DNA of 64,000 nucleotides, from the NCBI RefSeq assembly GCF_000496835.1, contig NZ_KI543239.1, forward strand, positions 92,021 to 156,020, read 5' to 3'. Under the pieces are notes generated by a model that saw nothing but the letters and a program-made list of their open reading frames with translations, did not search any database and was not told the origin of the DNA. This document shows positions 59,228 to 64,000 of this stretch, one piece after another. Numbering within the stretch: position 1 is the first letter of the stretch; every line of letters begins with the position of its first letter. The stretch comes from Thalassobacillus devorans MSP14. GTDB lineage: Bacteria; Bacillota; Bacilli; Bacillales; Halobacillaceae. A program made the position numbers and the translations under genes.

Positions 59228-59845
59228 TTGGATATAAAAAGTATGCAGCAAATAATCCAGATGCAAGCCTTGTCAGCAATGAACAGAAAAAGTTCCATGG
59301 CGGACAATTTGATGGACATGGCCTTTCATAGTGTTTTGCAGGCAACTATGTCAACAGAATCTGAACCAAGACAATCATCTGCTGAATCGGTGGGTTCAGT
59401 TGCTGCATTCCCGGAACAGCCAAATCCTGCGACCTTCTCATTAAACGTGTCACCTAATCCACCCAGTGAAACAAGGAAAACTATTGACCAGTGGATTGAA
59501 ACGGCTTCAAAAACATTTGGAGTAAAAGAAAACTTGATTCGTTCTGTCATCCAGCATGAATCAAACTTTAATGCCTTAGCTGTCAGTCATGCAGGGGCAC
59601 AAGGACTAATGCAACTGATGCCAGAGACCGCAAGAGGGCTCGGGGTCACGGATGCGTTTGATCCACAGCAAAATATTATGGCCGGTACTAAATATTTGAA
59701 ACAAATGCTTGATCGCTATGAAGGGAATAATGAACTCGCTTTAGCCGCTTACAACGCAGGCCCTGGAAATGTAGATAAATATGGGGATATTCCACCTTTT
59801 AAAGAAACACAGAATTATGTACATAAAGTTTTATCAAGAGTATGA
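59228..59845 (+). CDS. Lytic transglycosylase (SLT domain), YjbJ-like
   Basis: 205 residues from TTG 59228 behind AGGTGGAG; GTG 59219 is possible but has no ribosome-binding site. The N-terminal 90 residues are low-complexity (Ser/Pro/Glu). The SLT domain follows: [20 protein letters not shown] with catalytic Glu, [15 protein letters not shown], and [16 protein letters not shown]. It cleaves glycan strands with 1,6-anhydro ends. No signal peptide is seen, so export may be by another route. Terminator shared with the convergent flavoprotein gene. Confidence 0.82.
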   Translation: MDIKSMQQIIQMQALSAMNRKSSMADNLMDMAFHSVLQATMSTESEPRQSSAESVGSVAAFPEQPNPATFSLNVSPNPPSETRKTIDQWIETASKTFGVKENLIRSVIQHESNFNALAVSHAGAQGLMQLMPETARGLGVTDAFDPQQNIMAGTKYLKQMLDRYEGNNELALAAYNAGPGNVDKYGDIPPFKETQNYVHKVLSRV

Positions 59846-59889
59846 AAAAGACCGCAGTAGAAAGATCCTTCTCTCACTGCGGTCTTTTT
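59845..59889. terminator. Bidirectional terminator
   Basis: AAAAAGACCGCAGT pairs with ACTGCGGTCTTTTT around a 17-base loop between convergent genes. Confidence 0.88.
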
Positions 59890-59891
59890 GA

Positions 59892-60443
59892 TCAGTCTTC
59901 CGATGGAAGGTTTTTGCTCATTTCCATATACTCTACAAAAACGTTTGCTAATACTTTCAAACGGTTGATGACATCTTCGTCAATCAATTCTCCCTGCGTG
60001 GAAAAATGATTCGTATGGGTATAGACGTAATTTGGTGTTACCAGGCAACGGAAATAGTTCAGAATAGGCTTCAATTGATTTTCAATAACGAGGTGATGTT
60101 GAAGTGTACCACCATTAGCTACGATGGAGACCGGCTTATACCGCATTGCTCGTGGAGATAAGCCATCAAATAAATTTTTAAGTGTGCCTGGGATAGATCC
60201 TTGGAAAATCGGAGTAGCGATAATATAAGCATCTGCTTCTTCGATTTGCTTTATCAGTTTTTGCATGTCCTCATTGTACTGATCATTTGGCCGACCATCG
60301 ATGAATTGCATGTTAAAATCCTCAAGGTTAATGATGTCTGTATCATATTTATCAGATGCTTCTTTAATGAATTTTTCTGTTTCTTCTAGAAGGGTTTTGG
60401 TTTTATTTCCAACAATGGTACCGTTGATTAATGCAATTCTCAT
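59892..60443 (-). CDS. NADPH-dependent FMN reductase-like flavoprotein
   Basis: 183 residues. Flavodoxin-like fold: MRIALINGTIVGNKTKTLL at the N-terminus, ADAYIIATPIFQGSIPGTLKNLFDGLS (FMN-binding loop) and VSIVANGGTLQHH. Belongs to the NAD(P)H:FMN reductase/azoreductase-like group; substrate uncertain. Confidence 0.82.
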   Translation of the reverse strand: MRIALINGTIVGNKTKTLLEETEKFIKEASDKYDTDIINLEDFNMQFIDGRPNDQYNEDMQKLIKQIEEADAYIIATPIFQGSIPGTLKNLFDGLSPRAMRYKPVSIVANGGTLQHHLVIENQLKPILNYFRCLVTPNYVYTHTNHFSTQGELIDEDVINRLKVLANVFVEYMEMSKNLPSED

Positions 60444-60716
60444 CCCTTTTCATCTCCTTTATCTGAAAGTGACCTATTATTAGTTTAATGTTTTCTCAAT
60501 CCATTGATAATCTTAAATCATTCGCTGTAAATTAGCAATTATCGACTCTGAGCGCAGGCTTTTAAGATAAATTGAGTGAGAATTGGGAACATACCTATTA
60601 TATGGGAAGAAGATGGATGTGTGATGTTAAGCATATGGACACAAAAGAGTTTGAAAGACTTGGAAATAAGGAATAACAAATAATGCTTGAATAATAAGTG
60701 AAGGAGTGAGAATAAG

Positions 60717-61136
60717 ATGAGTGATGTATTATTTACTGCCCATGCTACTGCGAAAGGCGGGCGTGATGGACATGTAAAATCAGATGATGGAATGATCGAC
60801 TTAAATGTTGTGATGCCTAATGAAGACAAAGACGAAAAAGGCACTAATCCAGAGCAACTTTTTGCAGCTGCTTATGCCGCTTGCTATGACGGTGCTTTGA
60901 ATCTTGTGGCAAGTAAAGAGAAGAAAGAGATAGAGTCAACCTTAAAGGCTGATGTCAGTTTAATGAAAGATCCTGAAGATAATGGATTTAAAATAGGGGT
61001 AGTCTTGAATATAGAAATAAAAGGTGTAACCCAGGAAGAGGCGGAGTCATTAGCACAATCAGCCCACCAGGTTTGCCCATATTCTAAAGCTACCCGAGGA
61101 AATGTGGATGTGCAGTTAAAACCGAAAGCAGTATAA
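60717..61136 (+). CDS. ohr: Organic hydroperoxide resistance protein (Ohr)
   Basis: 139 residues behind AAGGAGTG. OsmC/Ohr fold with the two reactive cysteines in the Ohr pattern: AAAYAACYDGAL (peroxidatic Cys57) and HQVCPYSKAT (resolving Cys), and the Arg in ATAKGGRDGHVKSDDG. It reduces fatty-acid and other organic hydroperoxides with lipoylated protein as reductant. No OhrR regulator is adjacent. The upstream gap (60444-60716) shows no further gene. Confidence 0.9.
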   Translation: MSDVLFTAHATAKGGRDGHVKSDDGMIDLNVVMPNEDKDEKGTNPEQLFAAAYAACYDGALNLVASKEKKEIESTLKADVSLMKDPEDNGFKIGVVLNIEIKGVTQEEAESLAQSAHQVCPYSKATRGNVDVQLKPKAV

Positions 61137-61204
61137 GAGATTTCAGATAAGGTCTTGAGTCATCCTTGGTGGCTTAAGACCTGTTTTATAAGTTAGTTCT
61201 GTAT

Positions 61205-61790
61205 AAGCTCCCTTTTACGGAATACTCAGTTTCGAGAGAAACTGTTTCCGTTATGGTGATGGGCGTTTGGAGGTCCGGGAAATCACTCGCTTTCCATGGG
61301 TGGACGGTGAGCTTCCTCAGGCTCCGCCTTGCGGGATTTCACCATGTCCTATCCTCCCATTGGACTTTGAATGAGCTTCTTGAATAGACACCGCACAAAG
61401 AAAATGCGTAGCATTTTCGAGGACTCGCAATTTCCCGGCCCTCCTTGCATTGTAAGACTAACGGAAACATTGGCAGGCAGAGTCATCCAACCATACTAAT
61501 AGCTACAAAGGGCCTTGTTTGGCGATGAATTGTGGAAGACATCTTTATGTATGGCAGGGGTTCGTTTCTCCCATCCTTCGGATGGGGTGGTTGGGAAACT
61601 GCGAGACTCCCGCGGGAGAAGGAGCTAGGCAAGATCCCGCAGGGCTTTAGCCCGAGGAAGCTTGCTAGGTCCCCCGCAGGAAAGCGAGTAGTTTCCAAGC
61701 CACCCCTAACGCTTTTATGGTAAAGAACCTTGAAACTGAGTCTTCTATAATCCGGCCCAATTGTGGAATAAGCCTTTTATGAAAAACAAC
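61205..61790. repeat. Family I double-hairpin repeat, copy 5 (with 59-bp insert)
   Basis: AGCTCCCTTTTACGG, TACTCAGTTTCGAGAGAAACTG, left module with the same insert as copy 4 (61365-61423), a shorter spacer, right module (GGGGTGG..CCACCCC arms), right terminal CCTTGAAACTGAGTC and tail GAATAAGCC/TTATGAAAAA. It is inserted between ohr and the peptidase gene. Open frames inside it are not genes. Confidence 0.92.
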
Positions 61791-61840
61791 TGCAATGTTT
61801 CACTGAGAGCCATTAAGTTAGTCAATAGAGGTGATAAGGA

Positions 61841-62479
61841 ATGATACGTCTAGTGTTACTAAGTGAGTGGAAAGAATCCCTTCCAGGTGATTTGGAGCAT
61901 AGAATTATGAATTTGGTTGGTAAGGATAAACCAAAGTTAGGTTATATTCCATCCCAGACAGATCCTGAAGGTACATATTTTTACCCGGCAAAGCAGCAGC
62001 TTGAGCAAGCAGGTTTTGTTGATTACCTATACTTCGATGTTGACCAGGCGTTTGAAAAGAAGCTACTGGGGAATTTAGGTAACTGTGATGCCATATTTTT
62101 ATCAGGTGGGAACACCTTTTATTTTTTAAATAGATTAAGAGAACGGAACATGCTTAGCTGGCTCCGGGAGTATGCTGAAAAAGGTGGTGTGCTGATTGGA
62201 GTAAGCGCGGGCGCCATGATTTTGACTGAAAGTATTCTAGCGGCTGAATATGTAGATGCCAAGTATTTAGCAGGTTCTTACTTACATCCAACCGAATATG
62301 GAGGAATTGCTCTTGCTGATTTTCACTTCTATCCCCATTGGAAGGGAGATTTCCGGCAGCTTGAAGCAGTAAAAGATTTAACAGGAATGGGAAGTAAGGT
62401 CTATGCCTGTCCCGACAGGAGTGGAATAGTGATAGAGGGGAATAAGCGTGAATATTTCGGTCACGTGATTGAATTTTAA
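61841..62479 (+). CDS. Peptidase E / S51-like (type 1 glutamine amidotransferase fold) protein
   Basis: 212 residues, start ATG 61841 behind AGAGGTGATAAGGA. Nucleophile-elbow GVSAGAM with Ser (about 121), preceded by IFLSGGNTFYFLNRL, and a conserved DFHFYPHW with His. Members of the S51 class cleave Asp-X dipeptides or act as cyanophycinase-like or unknown hydrolases. The same-strand small peptide gene follows 12 bases on. Confidence 0.8.
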   Translation: MIRLVLLSEWKESLPGDLEHRIMNLVGKDKPKLGYIPSQTDPEGTYFYPAKQQLEQAGFVDYLYFDVDQAFEKKLLGNLGNCDAIFLSGGNTFYFLNRLRERNMLSWLREYAEKGGVLIGVSAGAMILTESILAAEYVDAKYLAGSYLHPTEYGGIALADFHFYPHWKGDFRQLEAVKDLTGMGSKVYACPDRSGIVIEGNKREYFGHVIEF

Positions 62480-62491
62480 AGGAGGGGACGA

Positions 62492-62650
62492 ATGATGGAA
62501 AGCATCATCGTCGTGTTAGTAATAATGTTACTACTGGTAGCGAGTATCAGCTGGCTGGTCCGTTCCAAACGAAAAGTTATGACTCATGAAGCGGAGACAG
62601 AGGAAGAAATGGAAAAGGACCGTAATCAGCAAAGACCACCGATGCCTTAG
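62492..62650 (+). CDS. 52-residue membrane peptide
   Basis: ATG 62492 behind GGAGGGG (a second ATG follows directly). MMESIIVVLVIMLLLVASIS is one membrane helix; then a charged tail RSKRKVMTHEAETEEEMEKD and NQQRPPMP. Twelve bases after the peptidase gene, so likely co-transcribed. No family recognised. Confidence 0.65.
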   Translation: MMESIIVVLVIMLLLVASISWLVRSKRKVMTHEAETEEEMEKDRNQQRPPMP

Positions 62651-62655
62651 CCGCA

Positions 62656-62700
62656 GGGAAGGAGACCAGCTTGTGCTGGTCTCCCTCTGTCCCTTTTTTA
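62656..62700. terminator. Terminator between convergent genes
   Basis: GGAGACCAGC pairs with GCTGGTCTCC around TTGT; a T-run follows after a further eight bases. Confidence 0.6.
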
Positions 62701-63336
62701 AATCAACAAGACCAGTATTTGTTTGGCGATAAATAAGGCGACGAGTAAACAAATGATGGTGAGAATCATTAGAAAATGTTGAATATATTTTTTTAGTATA
62801 CTACCCGTAGGATCTGCTGGCTGCTGTATTGTTTCGTTCATTTGCGGCTGTTGATTATACCGGATCATGTAGCCAATGATGATCACTAATACTATTGTTA
62901 AGGAATTGAGTTGTCCATCCTTGAAAAGCTGGTTCAATGCTTTGTCGTACAGTAAGTAGATGGGATCTTTAACGACTGGATAGTAAGTGGCCGGGCTGAT
63001 AACAGGTGCATTTTGGGAGTGAAGAGGAGAGGAGGAAGCTTGCAGGGAATAAGCAGATTGGTTAGATGATGTATGGTTCGATGGGTCTGACCTGCCTGTA
63101 TTGATTTCACTTTCTTTCTCTATAGAGTTGTCAACCTTTAAGGAGTGGGATCCAGATGAGTCACCTTCGGGCGTTTGTGACGGTTCATCACCATTGGAAA
63201 GGGGGACGGGAGACTGGTCAGATGCTTGGACATCGGCATTCAGGCTTTTGGACGTTTGATCAGCGTGAGTAACCATTCCGCTTACAATCAGGCCTGTACC
63301 TAAAGCGACAGCAACAAGAAATGTTTTCATCGTCAT
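62698..63336 (-). CDS. Secreted/membrane protein of unknown function
   Basis: 212 residues behind GGGAGG. Signal peptide (MTMKTFLVAVALGTGLIVSG to MVTHA, cleavage expected after THA), then a Ser/Asn/Gln-rich low-complexity region to about 115, a hydrophobic segment (LTIVLVIIIGYMI, about 145-157) and a C-terminal membrane helix (FLMILTIICLLVALFIAKQI). No domain recognised. Monocistronic. Confidence 0.65.
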   Translation of the reverse strand: MTMKTFLVAVALGTGLIVSGMVTHADQTSKSLNADVQASDQSPVPLSNGDEPSQTPEGDSSGSHSLKVDNSIEKESEINTGRSDPSNHTSSNQSAYSLQASSSPLHSQNAPVISPATYYPVVKDPIYLLYDKALNQLFKDGQLNSLTIVLVIIIGYMIRYNQQPQMNETIQQPADPTGSILKKYIQHFLMILTIICLLVALFIAKQILVLLI

Positions 63337-63500
63337 TTCTAGACCTCCCTTTAATTGTTATACTATAAATATATCACAAAATTCTGACAATATTATTGGG
63401 AAAGAAGATAAGGAAGAGTGTTGAAAAATAGCTGTTTTTGGACAAGGTTGGGAAAATTTTCACCATAGGAAGGAAGAGAAGGAGGGAGAAAAAGGGCAAG

Positions 63501-63525
63501 AGAAAACCGTCTTGATTAAGACGGT
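63501..63525 (-). terminator. Terminator after Phr gene
   Basis: ACCGTCTTAATCAAGACGGT on the minus strand is a perfect hairpin followed by TTTCTCTT. Confidence 0.75.
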
Positions 63526-63540
63526 AAAATTAATCAGAAA

Positions 63541-63663
63541 TTAAACATTACTCATCGACTTTACCTCAGGATAATCAGAATCATTTCCTGCAATGTCATG
63601 GGAGGCATATCCAGCTGTGGAGACCAAAAACAAGACACCGAATACCAACAACAGCTTCTTCAT
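63541..63663 (-). CDS. phr: Phr-type exported regulatory peptide precursor
   Basis: 40 residues. ATG 63663 overlaps the rap stop (ATGA), behind AAGGAGG. MKKLLLVFGVLFLVSTAGYA is a signal sequence; the mature part ends DYPEVKSMSNV. Size, export signal and overlap match Phr precursors, which are cut to a penta/hexapeptide, reimported by Opp and bind Rap. The active peptide is probably within the last ten residues but cannot be fixed from sequence. Confidence 0.75.
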   Translation of the reverse strand: MKKLLLVFGVLFLVSTAGYASHDIAGNDSDYPEVKSMSNV

Positions 63664-64000
63664 AGTAAGACCTCCTTCCCCTGAAAATCTGCTTGAGCAG
63701 CTATTTTAAAGTACTGGGCGGAAAGTTTATATTTCTTATTCTCATAATAGATTTCCCCCAATAACTTTAAAGCGTCCTGGTATTCCGCAATTTCATTCAC
63801 TTTTTCAAAGTAAGGTATGATTTCTTCTTTTAATGTTTCTATAAAAATTTCTTGTAATAGCGTACCTTCTATTTGATGAAGCAAGATGAAGTGTTTATAT
63901 AGGTATTTGAGATCCTCAAATTCGGCTGCTACTTTATGACCTTTTTCAGCATAGAATTTTGCTCTTGGTATGTTTTTGACAGTATAGTGGGAGAGCGCCA
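63660..64000 (-). CDS. Rap-family TPR regulator, C-terminal part (cut by window edge)
   Basis: The frame is open to the window end; 112 residues of the C-terminus are visible. Repeated amphipathic helix pairs (AKFYAEKGHKVAAEFEDLKY, ALKLLGEIYYENKKYKLSAQ) are tetratricopeptide repeats as in Rap. Rap proteins dephosphorylate Spo0F or block ComA/other DNA-binding regulators. The overlapping peptide gene downstream is the typical rap-phr arrangement. The start, N-terminal domain and targets lie outside the window. Confidence 0.7.
   Translation of the reverse strand, partial: ALSHYTVKNIPRAKFYAEKGHKVAAEFEDLKYLYKHFILLHQIEGTLLQEIFIETLKEEIIPYFEKVNEIAEYQDALKLLGEIYYENKKYKLSAQYFKIAAQADFQGKEVLL

Noticed and set aside
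60539-60844. 101-codon minus-strand frame over the start of ohr
   Set aside because: Antisense to a well-supported gene, no ribosome-binding site, composition typical of a shadow frame.
1-64000. CRISPR array, phage or integrative element
   Set aside because: Repeats are long, dispersed and palindromic, not short and regularly spaced; no cas, integrase, transposase or phage structural gene was seen.

Overview
The window looks like a chromosomal segment of a spore-forming, probably halotolerant Bacillaceae bacterium. Strong Shine-Dalgarno sites and frequent TTG/GTG starts indicate a Firmicute. A CotF-type coat protein, a Rap-Phr pair, CcpA-like cre sites, a TnrA/GlnR box, a BCCT osmolyte carrier and a class of long Bacillaceae intergenic hairpins narrow it further. 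The species cannot be fixed from sequence alone. No rRNA, tRNA, CRISPR array, transposase or prophage was seen.

Layout. 1-541 is a large palindromic repeat. 689-2484 holds a cysteine-free uracil-DNA-glycosylase-like protein, a 42-residue peptide gene and a CcpB-like LacI regulator. 2941-13107 is a phenylacetyl-CoA (paa) island: paaABCD, an EthD-like gene, two crotonases, an aldehyde dehydrogenase, a 3-hydroxyacyl-CoA dehydrogenase, a thiolase and an acyl-CoA ligase. 13198-24651 is mixed housekeeping: lactonase, spore coat, amidase, M14 peptidase, ArsR regulator, BCCT carrier, kinase-like protein, membrane-anchored protein and CwlK-like peptidase. 24772-27815 has paaX, repeat copy 2, a PaaY-like hexapeptide protein and a nitronate-monooxygenase-like enzyme. 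28262-40035 is an aromatic amino acid island: TrpXYZ-like ABC importer, FlK-like thioesterase, phenylalanine dehydrogenase, 2-oxoacid dehydrogenase E1alpha/E1beta/E2, then HPD, flavin reductase, FAH and HGD. 40672-40895 is a type I toxin-antitoxin locus. 41196-46931 carries amtB-glnK and nrdAB, the latter behind a cobalamin riboswitch and NrdR boxes. 47040-64000 is mostly housekeeping and stress genes, ending in a truncated Rap gene with its Phr peptide.

How the genes work together. The importer, phenylalanine dehydrogenase and 2-oxoacid dehydrogenase would turn external phenylalanine into phenylpyruvate and then directly into phenylacetyl-CoA. The paa genes would then epoxidise, isomerise and beta-oxidise it. 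The window lacks paaK (phenylacetate-CoA ligase), which fits a route that makes phenylacetyl-CoA without free phenylacetate. Tyrosine-derived 4-hydroxyphenylpyruvate would pass through HPD, HGD and FAH. paaE, paaI and a PaaZ hydratase domain are also missing; an FlK-like thioesterase and an EthD protein are present instead.

Repeats. Five copies of a roughly 500-590 bp element (family I) lie between genes. Each has terminal inverted repeats and two homologous hairpin modules in opposite orientation. Base changes in paired arms are compensated between copies. A shorter family (II) has three copies, one of them inside the nrdAB leader between the riboswitch and nrdA.
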